Source: Bradyrhizobium sp. ORS 285
GTDB lineage: Bacteria; Pseudomonadota; Alphaproteobacteria; Rhizobiales; Xanthobacteraceae
Assembly: GCF_900176205.1 (NCBI RefSeq)
Contig: NZ_LT859959.1
Location: forward strand, 124,001 to 188,000
Direction: 5' to 3'
Length of the DNA stretch: 64,000 nt
Below, piece after piece: positions 42,925-51,043 of this stretch. Each line of letters opens with the position of its first letter. Positions within the stretch are counted from its first letter, which is position 1. The notes beneath the pieces are model-generated. The model saw only the letters and a program-made list of their open reading frames with translations, was not told the DNA's origin and searched no databases. Made by a program: the position numbers and the translations under genes.

Positions 42925-44907
42925 TCAAAAATCGCCGTGCAGACGTCCCGAGAAGATCGACACCGGGCCGCGGTCGGCGTTGTAGGCGGGGTTGTTGACG
43001 AACTGGTAGTCGGCCGTGAAGGTCAGGTATTTGTTGATCGAATAGGCGTAGTAGGCCTCGATGATGGTCTCGCGGCGATAGTTCAGCGCGCCGTCGCCGA
43101 TCAGGGGGCCGAGGCCGCCGGCGGCGAGGAAGGCGCGGTGATCGCCCGACAGGCCGTTGGTGACGCCGGCGATGCCGATCGTGTCGTCGGGGCGGCCCCA
43201 GCGATTGCCCTTGATCGAGGCGCCGAGCGACAGGCTGTTGTCGATGTCGGTGAACGCCATGATCTCGGTCTTGCCGTCGTTCCAGCTCCAGCGGCCGAAC
43301 AGGCCGAGCTCGTCCGACAGCGCCTGGTCGAAGCTGACGACATAGCCGTATTTGCTGCGGCCGCGACGGGTCTGGGTGATGTCGGCATTGAGCGCGGGAT
43401 TGTCGAGCGTCTCGCGATAGCTGCCGGAGAACACGCTGTTGAACCAGCCGATGGTGCGCAGGTGTCCCGGCTGCGAGAACAGCTGATAGCGCATTTCCAG
43501 CTCGAGCACGTATTCGCCGCGCCGGAACACGTTCATGTCGAAATTGTTCGAGTTCGAGGTGGCGTCGACCAGGAAGTAGCCGGTGCGCAGCGCCCAGTTC
43601 TTCTGGTTCAATTCGGCGGTCGCGCCATAGGTCAGGCCGAGCTTGTCGGCGGCGTAGTCGAAGGCGCCGGGCGCCCACACCGACCAGTTCATGAAGTCCT
43701 TGCGCGCATCCTTGGCGTAGGCGTTGCCGTCGAACACGTCGAGCACGGGGAATTTGCCGATCTGGAACGTCAGGCGCGAGATGTCCTGCTTGCCTGAGAG
43801 CTGCAGCTGGCCGGAGCCGAGCTGCTCCTGCTCGCCGCCGAAGCCGAAGGTCTGGCGCAGGAACAGCCGCGACGTGTTGTAGTGCGGGTAGGGGAAGTCG
43901 GACTTCTGCGCCTCGCCGTTGGAGAAGCCACCGAGCCCGACGGTGTTGCTGAGGCCGAAGCCCTGCAGCAGCTCGGGATTGTAGTAGACCTCGCCGCCGT
44001 CCCACAGCCGTGCATTGATGAACAGGCTGTTGCTCCAGGTCTCCTGGAATTGCCGCGCCGGCGTCAGGCTGTTGGTCCCCGTGTAGGGCGCACGAAAGGC
44101 CGGATAGCCCTGGCCGATGACGGTGGACTGGCCGTGGATCTCCCAGCGGTCCGACTCCGTGTCGGACGGATCGTTCTTGAGCTTGAGCTCGGGGCCACCA
44201 GCGAAATCGAGCTTGCGGTTGAGGCCAACACGCAGGGTCTGGAAATCCAGCGCGGAGGTGTAGTTGGCTCCGTTGGAGAAGTTGACGCCGCCATTCTCGA
44301 AGCGGTTGTAGAGATATTCGAGCCGCCAGCTCCAGTGCGGCGCAAAGCCGCGCTCGATGCCGGCGCCCACCACCCAGCCAAGCCGCGTCGTGAGCAGCTT
44401 CTCGTTGGCGGTCGCCGTCGTGTTGATGAAGCGACCGCCGGTAAAGGCGAGACCGCCGGTGGCATAGACCAGCCAGTCGCCCTGGGCGTAGCCGACGCGG
44501 CCGCGCGCCGTGGCGACGTAGTCCCACAGCTCGGACACGTTCGAGCCGGGCGTGCCGAGCATCGCGACGGTGTGGTTTGATGTCAGATAGTTCGGGAAGC
44601 TGAAGTCGCCTTCCAGGCCGAGCAGCAGGCCCGAGCGGGTTACCCAATTGTAGCCGGCCTGCACGCCGCCGGTGAGCCCGCTGAACCGGCTGCCGGCGCT
44701 GATGTTGCCGCTCGGATCGGTCAGGGTCGCCCGGGCGTGGTCACGGGTGTAGCCGGCATGGCCACCGACATAGAGCCCGGTCCAGTCGAACACGGTCTGC
44801 GCCACCCGGGTCTTGACCGGCAAGTCGGCGGCCGCAGCGGGCGCCGCCAGCGCGGCGATCACGGCGCCGGCCAGGATCATCTCCGGGGTGCAGTTCGAGC
44901 GGATCAT
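42925..44907 (-). CDS. Outer-membrane protein: Omp25-like barrel fused to OprB-type carbohydrate porin
   Basis: 660 residues from the ATG at 44907. The signal peptide ends PAAAADLPVK. Residues about 35-240 look like an Omp25/RopB-type 8-strand barrel: DWTGLYVGGHAGYTRD, SGLTGGVQAGYNW, GLLLGLEGDFSFPNY, GRVGYAQGDWLVYATGGLAF, HWSWRLEYLYNRF and FQTLRVGLNRK. From about 250 the sequence is an OprB-like porin: DRWEIHGQSTVIGQGYPAF, GGEVYYNPELLQGFGLSN, RLTFQIGKFPVLDVFDGNAYA, SDELGLFGRWSWNDGKTE and the Phe-terminated final strand GRLHGDF. The fusion carries two barrels in one chain. Sugar uptake is inferred for the porin part only. Confidence 0.88.
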   Translation of the reverse strand: MIRSNCTPEMILAGAVIAALAAPAAAADLPVKTRVAQTVFDWTGLYVGGHAGYTRDHARATLTDPSGNISAGSRFSGLTGGVQAGYNWVTRSGLLLGLEGDFSFPNYLTSNHTVAMLGTPGSNVSELWDYVATARGRVGYAQGDWLVYATGGLAFTGGRFINTTATANEKLLTTRLGWVVGAGIERGFAPHWSWRLEYLYNRFENGGVNFSNGANYTSALDFQTLRVGLNRKLDFAGGPELKLKNDPSDTESDRWEIHGQSTVIGQGYPAFRAPYTGTNSLTPARQFQETWSNSLFINARLWDGGEVYYNPELLQGFGLSNTVGLGGFSNGEAQKSDFPYPHYNTSRLFLRQTFGFGGEQEQLGSGQLQLSGKQDISRLTFQIGKFPVLDVFDGNAYAKDARKDFMNWSVWAPGAFDYAADKLGLTYGATAELNQKNWALRTGYFLVDATSNSNNFDMNVFRRGEYVLELEMRYQLFSQPGHLRTIGWFNSVFSGSYRETLDNPALNADITQTRRGRSKYGYVVSFDQALSDELGLFGRWSWNDGKTEIMAFTDIDNSLSLGASIKGNRWGRPDDTIGIAGVTNGLSGDHRAFLAAGGLGPLIGDGALNYRRETIIEAYYAYSINKYLTFTADYQFVNNPAYNADRGPVSIFSGRLHGDF

Positions 44908-45048
44908 GGCGGCAGTTTCCCCAAGGCAGAAGCACACGACGGGCAAAGTCACACCTGATTGCCCGCGCACAGTCACGAGAAGATTACGGAGTAGCCGAAC
45001 TTCGATCAGAAATGTGGACGAGCTACGGTAATTTGGGGATGATTTATA

Positions 45049-45065
45049 TTGCGATTAAGTCGCAA
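45049..45065. promoter_or_regulatory. Inverted repeat upstream of the porin
   Basis: TTGCGA-TTAAG-TCGCAA, perfect 6-bp arms in an A/T-rich stretch 142 bases upstream of the porin ATG. It may be an operator; the regulator is not identified. The gap 44908-45259 contains this site and the terminator at 45125, and no gene. Confidence 0.4.
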
Positions 45066-45124
45066 CAGCAAGATGCGCGCGATTGGCGTGCATGTCCGTG
45101 ATGAGGTGTGATGTTCAGGCAACA

Positions 45125-45156
45125 GACAGCCCGCCCGGGACGCCGGGCGGGCTGTC
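45125..45156 (-). terminator. Hairpin terminator after the Gly-rich protein gene
   Basis: GACAGCCCGCCCGG (45125-45138) pairs with CCGGGCGGGCTGTC (45143-45156), 14 perfect pairs, 4-base loop. It stands about 100 bases downstream of the gene at 45260-45532 on the same strand. There is no strong T-run. Confidence 0.6.
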
Positions 45157-45259
45157 GAGACTCGGATGGCGAAGGTGGGACCGCTCGGGCGGCGAAGAGC
45201 GAGGCTGCGCGTTCGGCCCGGCGGGCGTGGGCCGGCCGGGGCCAAGACCAAGGCCGGTA

Positions 45260-45532
45260 TCAACAGCCGCAGGCCCGGACGCGGCCGACATACTGGCCGT
45301 AGATGTTGTACTGCGGCACCCAGCGGCAATAGCGATAGCCGCCGCCATAGCCGTCATTGCTGGCGGCGATGGCGCTGCCGACGACCGCGGCCCCGACGAG
45401 GCCGGCGCCGACGCCCCACCCCCAGTGATGATGGTAGCCGCCGGCGGCGGCCGGCGTGGAGGTCGCGGCGATGCTGCCGGTGACGGCGAGTGCGGCGAGC
45501 GCAACGGCGGCAAGCTTGGACTTGATCGACAT
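45260..45532 (-). CDS. Small secreted Gly/Tyr-rich protein
   Basis: 90 residues from the ATG at 45532 (AGGAGCC upstream). The signal peptide ends TPAAAGG. The mature part has YHHHWGWGVGAGLVGAAVVG, a Gly-zipper-like helix, then GYGGGYRYCRW and a Cys-containing end (VRACGC). Small proteins of this layout are common in Bradyrhizobium and of unknown function. The Tyr-Gly-Cys part resembles BA14K-like tails but I do not assign that family. Confidence 0.75.
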   Translation of the reverse strand: MSIKSKLAAVALAALAVTGSIAATSTPAAAGGYHHHWGWGVGAGLVGAAVVGSAIAASNDGYGGGYRYCRWVPQYNIYGQYVGRVRACGC

Positions 45533-45677
45533 CTCAAGGCTCCTGTTGTGCGTTGGGGCGGCCGGTTGCTGGTCGCTTGCCAATTGGACGGAGCCTTTTC
45601 GAAAGCGGTTCGAATCGCACCGGCGTGGTCCGGCGGCGCTTCGAATTTGTTAGTTGTTGCAGGGGCTTGTCGCCGAA

Positions 45678-46493
45678 TCAGAGGCTTGGCAGAGGGCCTG
45701 CGCGGAGCGTGTTCACGTCGAAGTTATCGACATCTTCGAGCAGCGCGCAGAAGGCGCGCGCGCCGTGGTCGAGCACGCGCTCGCCCTTCTCGGCCGAGGC
45801 CTGCGTGGCGTCGCCGACGGCGCCGCTCGCGTTGAGATCCTGCGTTTGCCACGCCAGCGGCGCGGGGCGTTGCGTCGACAGCACGTGGTGGCGCGTTTCC
45901 ATGGCCGCGCCCGAGGAGACGAAATCGGCGATGGCGTCAGTGCGCACCAGCGCGGGATGCCGCGCCAGCATGATCGAGGTCTCGACCGCGCCGCCATGGA
46001 TGCCGTGACGCAGCTCGTCTGCGGAGAAAAGCCCATCGGGGGCGCCGAAGCGCGACCACGACGTCGTCACCACCAGCATGCGATGCGCGGCGCGCAGATC
46101 CTGCGCCACCAGCGTCATCGCGGCGCTGTTGCCGCCATGGCTGGTGACGATCACGAGCTTGCGGATGCCCGCGCGTGCAACGCTGTCGCCGAGCGCGCGC
46201 CAGCTTTGCAGCGCGGTCACGGTCGGCAGGGTCAGCGTGCCCGGAAAATCGATGTGCTCGGTGGAGATCCCGACCGGCTGCACCGGCAGGACCGTCACCG
46301 GCAGGGCCGGCGGCAGCAGCGCGCGGACGCGGGCGAGATAGGCGTCGGCGATGTAGACGTCGGTGCCAACAGGCAGATGCGGGCCATGCTGCTCGGTGGC
46401 GGCAAGCGGCAGCACTGCGATCCAGCTCGCCGCCTCCGGCGTTCCCAATGCAGGCCAGCTCAGTTCGGTCCAATCGCGGGGCGGCACGGTCAT
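45678..46493 (-). CDS. Creatininase (creatinine amidohydrolase) family protein
   Basis: 271 residues from the ATG at 46493. Metal-site motifs of the family: PLAATEQHGPHLPVGTDVYI (E, H and D ligands), GISTEHIDFPGTL, VTSHGGNSAAM (H) and HGIHGGAVETSIML (E). Members hydrolyse cyclic amides or formamides (creatinine, the FAPy intermediate of riboflavin synthesis, mycofactocin peptide). It is divergent from an ABC importer operon with a THI5-like binding protein, 91 bases away, so it may act on the imported nitrogen compound. The substrate is unproven. Confidence 0.88.
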   Translation of the reverse strand: MTVPPRDWTELSWPALGTPEAASWIAVLPLAATEQHGPHLPVGTDVYIADAYLARVRALLPPALPVTVLPVQPVGISTEHIDFPGTLTLPTVTALQSWRALGDSVARAGIRKLVIVTSHGGNSAAMTLVAQDLRAAHRMLVVTTSWSRFGAPDGLFSADELRHGIHGGAVETSIMLARHPALVRTDAIADFVSSGAAMETRHHVLSTQRPAPLAWQTQDLNASGAVGDATQASAEKGERVLDHGARAFCALLEDVDNFDVNTLRAGPLPSL

Positions 46494-46584
46494 CGCGCGG
46501 GTAGTTTCCTTCGTCCGTCGGGCAGGGTAGTTATCACCGGACGATCTTAACATGTTCAGCCAGAAAGAACCGGGGAGACCAGGC

Positions 46585-47616
46585 ATGGCGCAATCGCTTC
46601 TGTCGCGAACGTTAATGGCGGCATGGCTGGTCATCGGGGGGACTTTGGGCACAATGGCGGGGACCGCCCAGGCCCAGACCCTGGACAAGGTCTCGTTCGG
46701 CACCAATTGGGTGGCCGAGGCCGAGCATGGCGGCTTCTTCCAGGCCGTCGCCGACGGCACCTACAAGCGCTACGGGCTGGACGTGACGATCGTGCCGGGC
46801 GGCCCGAACGAGAACAACCGGATGCTGCTGATCTCCGGCAAGATCGAGTTCTTCATGGCGGCGAATACGCTGATGGCGTTCGATGCGGTCGCCAACAACG
46901 TGCCGGTGGTGTCGATCGCGGCGATGTTCCAGAAGGACCCGCAGGTGTTCCTGACGCACCCGGAGTCCAAGGTCACCAAGCTCGAGGAGCTGAAGCCGCT
47001 GACGATGTTCGTCTCCAAGGAGGGCATCTCCAGCTACTATCAATGGCTGAAGTCGGAATATGGCTTCTCCGAGAAGAACGTCCGGCCCTACACCTTCAAT
47101 CCGCAGCCGTTCATCGCCACGCCGCAGAGCGCGATGCAGGGCTATGTCACGTCCGAGCCGTTCGCGGTCGAGCGCGCAGCCGGCTTCAAGCCGGGCGTGA
47201 TCCTGCTGGCCGACAACGGCTTCAACACTTATTCGACCCTGATCGAGACCCGGCGCGACCTGATCGAGAGCAAGCCGGACCTGGTGCAGCGCTTCGTCGA
47301 TGCTTCGATCATCGGCTGGTACACCTACATCTACGGCGACAATTCCGCCGGCAATGCGCTGATCAAGAAGATGAACCCGGAGATGACCGATGATCTCCTG
47401 GCCTATTCGGTCGCCAAGATGAAGGAGTATGGCATCGTCGATTCCGGCGACAGCCTCGACAAGGGCATCGGCGCCATGACCGAGGAGCGCATCACCAGCT
47501 TCTTCGACAAGATGGTGCGCGCCGGCGTGGTCAAGCCGACGATCGACTATCGCAAGTCCTACACGCTGCGCTTCGTCAACAAGGGCGTCGGCGTCGATCT
47601 CAGGCCGAAGCAGTAG
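46585..47616 (+). CDS. ABC transporter substrate-binding protein, NMT1/THI5-like
   Basis: 343 residues from the ATG at 46585 (GGGGAGA upstream). The signal peptide ends TAQAQT. The NMT1/THI5-like fold: VSFGTNWVAEAEHGGFFQAV, YKRYGLDVTIVPGGPNEN, GKIEFFMAANTLMAFDAV, GYVTSEPFAVERAAGFKPG and LIETRRDLIESKPDLVQRFVDA. Related proteins bind pyrimidine thiamine precursors (ThiY) or riboflavin-like compounds, but no TPP riboswitch precedes this gene. It begins an operon of binding protein, ATPase, permease, dehydrogenase and Inh-like protein. Confidence 0.88.
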   Translation: MAQSLLSRTLMAAWLVIGGTLGTMAGTAQAQTLDKVSFGTNWVAEAEHGGFFQAVADGTYKRYGLDVTIVPGGPNENNRMLLISGKIEFFMAANTLMAFDAVANNVPVVSIAAMFQKDPQVFLTHPESKVTKLEELKPLTMFVSKEGISSYYQWLKSEYGFSEKNVRPYTFNPQPFIATPQSAMQGYVTSEPFAVERAAGFKPGVILLADNGFNTYSTLIETRRDLIESKPDLVQRFVDASIIGWYTYIYGDNSAGNALIKKMNPEMTDDLLAYSVAKMKEYGIVDSGDSLDKGIGAMTEERITSFFDKMVRAGVVKPTIDYRKSYTLRFVNKGVGVDLRPKQ

Positions 47617-47641
47617 GACGCGTGATCGAACGATCCCGCAG

Positions 47642-48442
47642 ATGAGTTCATCCCCTTCGGCCCCGCGTGCCGCCGATGTCGCGGTGCGGCTGCGTGCCGT
47701 CACCAAGGTCTACGAGTCCGGCGTCGCCGCGCTCGGGCCGATCGATCTTTCGATCGGCAAGGGCGAGTTCGTCTCGCTGCTCGGTCCGTCCGGCTGCGGC
47801 AAGTCGACGGCGTTGCGGCTGATCGCGGGGCTCGCCGGCCCGAGCAGCGGCACGCTCGAGATCGCCGCGGCATCGTCGGCGACGCATCCGGGCCATCGCA
47901 TCGGCTTCGTGTTCCAGGAGCCCACCCTGATGCCCTGGACCAGTGTGCGCGACAATGTCGGCCTGCCGCTGAGATTCGCGCATGTGCCGGCGGCGGAGGC
48001 GCGGCCGCGGATCGATGCGGCGCTGGCGCAGGTCGGGCTCGCCGATTTCGCCGACGCGTTTCCGCGCGAGCTGTCCGGCGGCATGAAGATGCGGGCGTCG
48101 CTGGCGCGGGCGCTGGTGACGCGGCCGGACATCCTGCTGATGGACGAGCCGTTCGCCGCGCTCGACGAGATCACGCGCTTTCGATTGAACAACGATCTGC
48201 TGGCGCTGTGGCGCAGCCTCAACATGACCGTGCTGTTCGTGACGCATTCGGTGTTCGAGTCCGTCTACCTGTCGCAGCGCGTGCTGGTGATGACGGCCCG
48301 GCCCGGCCGGCTGAACGCCGAGATACCGATCGAGACTGATGCGCGCGATGACGCGTTCCGCGCTTCGGCCGACTATGCAGCGTATTGCCGCCGCGTCTCG
48401 GACGCTCTGGCGCCGGCCTACACCGGAGTGCATGCGTTGTGA
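47642..48442 (+). CDS. ABC transporter ATP-binding protein
   Basis: 266 residues. Walker A LLGPSGCGKSTALRL, Q-loop FVFQEPTLMPWTSV, signature LSGGMKMRASLARAL, Walker B ILLMDEPFAALDE, H-loop FVTHSVFESVYL. The signature differs slightly (MKMRAS instead of MRQRV), as in ThiZ-like ATPases. The stop overlaps the GTG start of the permease gene (GTGA). Confidence 0.93.
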   Translation: MSSSPSAPRAADVAVRLRAVTKVYESGVAALGPIDLSIGKGEFVSLLGPSGCGKSTALRLIAGLAGPSSGTLEIAAASSATHPGHRIGFVFQEPTLMPWTSVRDNVGLPLRFAHVPAAEARPRIDAALAQVGLADFADAFPRELSGGMKMRASLARALVTRPDILLMDEPFAALDEITRFRLNNDLLALWRSLNMTVLFVTHSVFESVYLSQRVLVMTARPGRLNAEIPIETDARDDAFRASADYAAYCRRVSDALAPAYTGVHAL

Positions 48443-49254
48443 GCGAGGTGCGGGAGCGCAACGCGTTCGTCTCCAGCGCGCGACTGGTCAGCTTGGCGTT
48501 TCCGGCCGTGGTCTTCATCGCCGCGATGACGGCGTGGGAGCTGGTGGTGCGCATCAACGGCATCCAGCCTTACGTGCTGCCGGGCCCGCTGCTGGTGCTG
48601 AAGACGCTGATCGCCGATTGGGACATTCTGGCGCAGTCGCTGCTGACGACGCTGATCACGACGCTCGAAGGCTTCATCGCGGCCGCGCTGGGCGGCATCG
48701 CGCTGGCGCTGTTGTTCAACCAGTCGCGCTGGCTGGAATGGGCGCTGTTTCCCTATGCCGTGGTGCTGCAGGTGACGCCCGTCATCGCGGTCGCGCCGCT
48801 GCTGCTGATCTACCTGCCGCAGCAGACCGCGGTGGTGACCTGCGCCTGGATCGTCGGCTTCTTCCCGGTGCTGTCGAACACCGCGCTCGGCCTCAACTCG
48901 GTCGATCGCAATCTTGCCGGCCTGTTCCAGCTCTATGGCGCCTCGCGCTGGCAGACGCTGCGTTATCTGAAGCTGCCGGCGGCGCTGCCCTACATTCTCG
49001 GCGGCCTGCGCATCGCCGGCGGCCTGTCGCTGATCGGCGCCGTCGTCGCCGAGATCGCGGCCGGCAGCGCCGGTGCGGGATCGGGGCTTGCTTATCGCAT
49101 CGCGGAATCCGGCTATCGACTCAACATACCTCGCATGTTCGCAGCACTGGTGCTGCTGTCGGTCGCCGGGATTGTCATCTATGGCTTGCTGGCGCTAGTT
49201 TCGCACCTCGTTTTGCGGCGCTGGCACGAAAGTGCTCTTGGAAAGGATAACTGA
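48439..49254 (+). CDS. ABC transporter permease
   Basis: 271 residues from a GTG at 48439 that overlaps the ATPase stop, the typical coupled start. About six TM helices and the EAA-like loop NLAGLFQLYGASRWQTLRYLKLPAALPYI (core G-x-A-S at the turn, P-A-A-L-P). It forms the channel of the THI5-like importer. Its last base is the first base of the next start codon (TGATG). Confidence 0.92.
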   Translation: MSEVRERNAFVSSARLVSLAFPAVVFIAAMTAWELVVRINGIQPYVLPGPLLVLKTLIADWDILAQSLLTTLITTLEGFIAAALGGIALALLFNQSRWLEWALFPYAVVLQVTPVIAVAPLLLIYLPQQTAVVTCAWIVGFFPVLSNTALGLNSVDRNLAGLFQLYGASRWQTLRYLKLPAALPYILGGLRIAGGLSLIGAVVAEIAAGSAGAGSGLAYRIAESGYRLNIPRMFAALVLLSVAGIVIYGLLALVSHLVLRRWHESALGKDN

Positions 49255-50237
49255 TGGCGGCCACTTCGTCTGAGAAGATCGATGTTCTGATCTATGGGCC
49301 GCTGCGGCCGATCCTGGAGAAGGGGTTCCCGGACAGCTTCAACGTGCACCATGCGACGACGCAGGCCGATCTCGAAGCGCTGCCGGCGGACGTGAGGGGC
49401 CGGATCCGCGGCGTCGCCGTGACCTTCCACACCGTGAAGACCGACGCCGCCGTCATGGCGATGCTGCCGAAGCTGGAGATGATCGCGAGCTTCGGCGTCG
49501 GCTATGATCACGTCGCAGCCGCGCATGCCGGCCAGCACGGTATCGTCGTCACCAATACGCCGGACGTGCTCACCGAGGAGGTGGCCGACGTTGCGCTCGG
49601 CCTGCTGATCGCGACCTGCCGCGAGTTCATCAAGGCCGACCGCTTCGTGCGCTCGGGCGAGTGGAGCGAGAAGCCGTATCCGCTCAGCGTCGGCTCGCTG
49701 CGCGACCGCACCGTCGGCATGGTCGGCATGGGCCGCATCGGCCAGGCGATCGCGCGCCGCCTCGAAGCCTCGCTGGTGCCGGTCGTCTACCACTCGCGCA
49801 ATCCGGCCGCGGGTGTCGCCAACAAGCACTACCCCGACCTGCTGCAGATGGCGAAGGATGTCGACACGCTGGTCGTGATCGTGCCCGGCGGCGCCTCGAC
49901 CAACAAAATCGTGAATGCCGAGGTGCTGAAGGCGCTCGGGCCGCGCGGCGTCGTCGTCAATGTCGCCCGCGGCTCGGTGATCGACGAGGCGGCGCTGGTC
50001 GACGCGCTGAAGTCCGGCACGATTCTCGCGGCCGGCCTCGACGTGTTCGAGAAGGAGCCGGCGGTGCCGGACGCGCTCAAGGCGATGGACAATGTCGTGC
50101 TGCTGCCACACATCGGCTCGGCTGCCATCGTAACCCGCAACGCGATGGATCAGCTGGTGGTCGACAACCTCAAGGTCTGGTTTGCCGGCAAGCCGCCGCT
50201 GACGCCCGTTCCGGAAACGCCGGTGAAAGGCCGCTGA
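49254..50237 (+). CDS. D-2-hydroxyacid dehydrogenase (NAD(P)-dependent)
   Basis: 327 residues. NAD(P) loop VGMVGMGRIGQAIARRLEA (G-x-G-x2-G), then the catalytic Arg in VVNVARGSVIDE, Glu in LDVFEKEPAVPDAL and His in VLLPHIGSA. The residue after strand 2 is YHSRNP, with Ser-Arg, favouring NADPH. Similar to glyoxylate/hydroxypyruvate reductases. It is coupled to the importer permease (TGATG), which suggests that it acts on a product of the imported compound. The downstream gene start also overlaps its stop. Confidence 0.9.
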   Translation: MAATSSEKIDVLIYGPLRPILEKGFPDSFNVHHATTQADLEALPADVRGRIRGVAVTFHTVKTDAAVMAMLPKLEMIASFGVGYDHVAAAHAGQHGIVVTNTPDVLTEEVADVALGLLIATCREFIKADRFVRSGEWSEKPYPLSVGSLRDRTVGMVGMGRIGQAIARRLEASLVPVVYHSRNPAAGVANKHYPDLLQMAKDVDTLVVIVPGGASTNKIVNAEVLKALGPRGVVVNVARGSVIDEAALVDALKSGTILAAGLDVFEKEPAVPDALKAMDNVVLLPHIGSAAIVTRNAMDQLVVDNLKVWFAGKPPLTPVPETPVKGR

Positions 50238-50929
50238 TGAAACGCTCGCTCCCCTTGCTGATCGCGCTGCTGTCCTCGGTCGCAAGCGTCGCTGCCGTTG
50301 CGCAGGACGCCGCCGACCTGAAGAAGTCGATGATCGGGCAGTGGGAGCTTGCGACCACCGAGCGCAGCAAGACCTGCGTCATGACGTTCAAGCCCGACGC
50401 GGCCTCGCGCGGAATGAAGCTCGAGATGGAGCCTGCCTGCGCCACCGCGCTGCCCTTCACCAAGGACATTAGCGGCTGGACCGTGAAGGGGCTCGGCGAC
50501 ATCGTCAGCCTGCAGTCGGCCAATGGCGAGGCGGTGATCGACTTCACCGAGGTCGAGGCCGGCATCTTCGAGGGGCTGCGCCAGGGCGAGGGCGTCTACA
50601 TCCTGCAGAACCTGGCCGCGGCGCGCTCGCTCGCCAAGTCGATGGACCAGATGATCGGCGACTGGGCCATGGTGCGCGGCAATGGCGCCGTGGTCTGCAG
50701 CCTGGTGCTGACCAACACCGAGGCCGGCAACGACAATTTCCAGGTGTTCGTGAAGCCGAAATGCGATCCCGCCGTCGCAGCCTTCGCCCCGACGCAGTGG
50801 CGGCTCGAGCACGGCCAGATGATGCTGATGTCGGCCCGCGGCGAGACCTGGCGGTTCGAGGCCGATGACAACGCGCAATGGCGCCTCGTGCCCGACAGCG
50901 CCAATCCGCTGATCATGCTGCGGCAGTAA
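50237..50929 (+). CDS. Secreted AprI/Inh-like (protease inhibitor family) protein
   Basis: 230 residues; the ATG overlaps the previous stop (TGATGA). The signal peptide ends AVAQDA. The mature protein seems to contain two Inh-like beta domains: GQWELATTERSKTCVMTFK to about 125, and GDWAMVRGNGAVVCSLVLT to the end, each starting with a G-x-W plus a Cys pair. The family includes inhibitors of secreted metalloproteases, but many rhizobial members have unknown roles. No target protease gene is nearby. Fifth gene of the importer operon. Confidence 0.8.
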   Translation: MKRSLPLLIALLSSVASVAAVAQDAADLKKSMIGQWELATTERSKTCVMTFKPDAASRGMKLEMEPACATALPFTKDISGWTVKGLGDIVSLQSANGEAVIDFTEVEAGIFEGLRQGEGVYILQNLAAARSLAKSMDQMIGDWAMVRGNGAVVCSLVLTNTEAGNDNFQVFVKPKCDPAVAAFAPTQWRLEHGQMMLMSARGETWRFEADDNAQWRLVPDSANPLIMLRQ

Positions 50930-50972
50930 GGCTTCTGCAGCATCCAATTGGTTAATGATTGGTTGCGCGTCG

Positions 50973-50989
50973 GTTCCAAACACTGGAAC
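50973..50989. promoter_or_regulatory. Inverted repeat before the first HAMP-PAS gene
   Basis: GTTCCA-AACAC-TGGAAC, perfect 6-bp arms, 55 bases upstream of the ATG at 51044. It is a possible operator; the regulator is unknown. Confidence 0.35.
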
Positions 50990-51043
50990 TTGTTGTTTAC
51001 GCATCTTGCGTCTGATGGTTGTACTCCAACGAGGGAGCGGGCC

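Noticed and set aside
46494..46584. TPP riboswitch before the THI5-like binding protein
   Set aside because: The 91-base divergent region is too short and lacks the conserved CTGAGA element.
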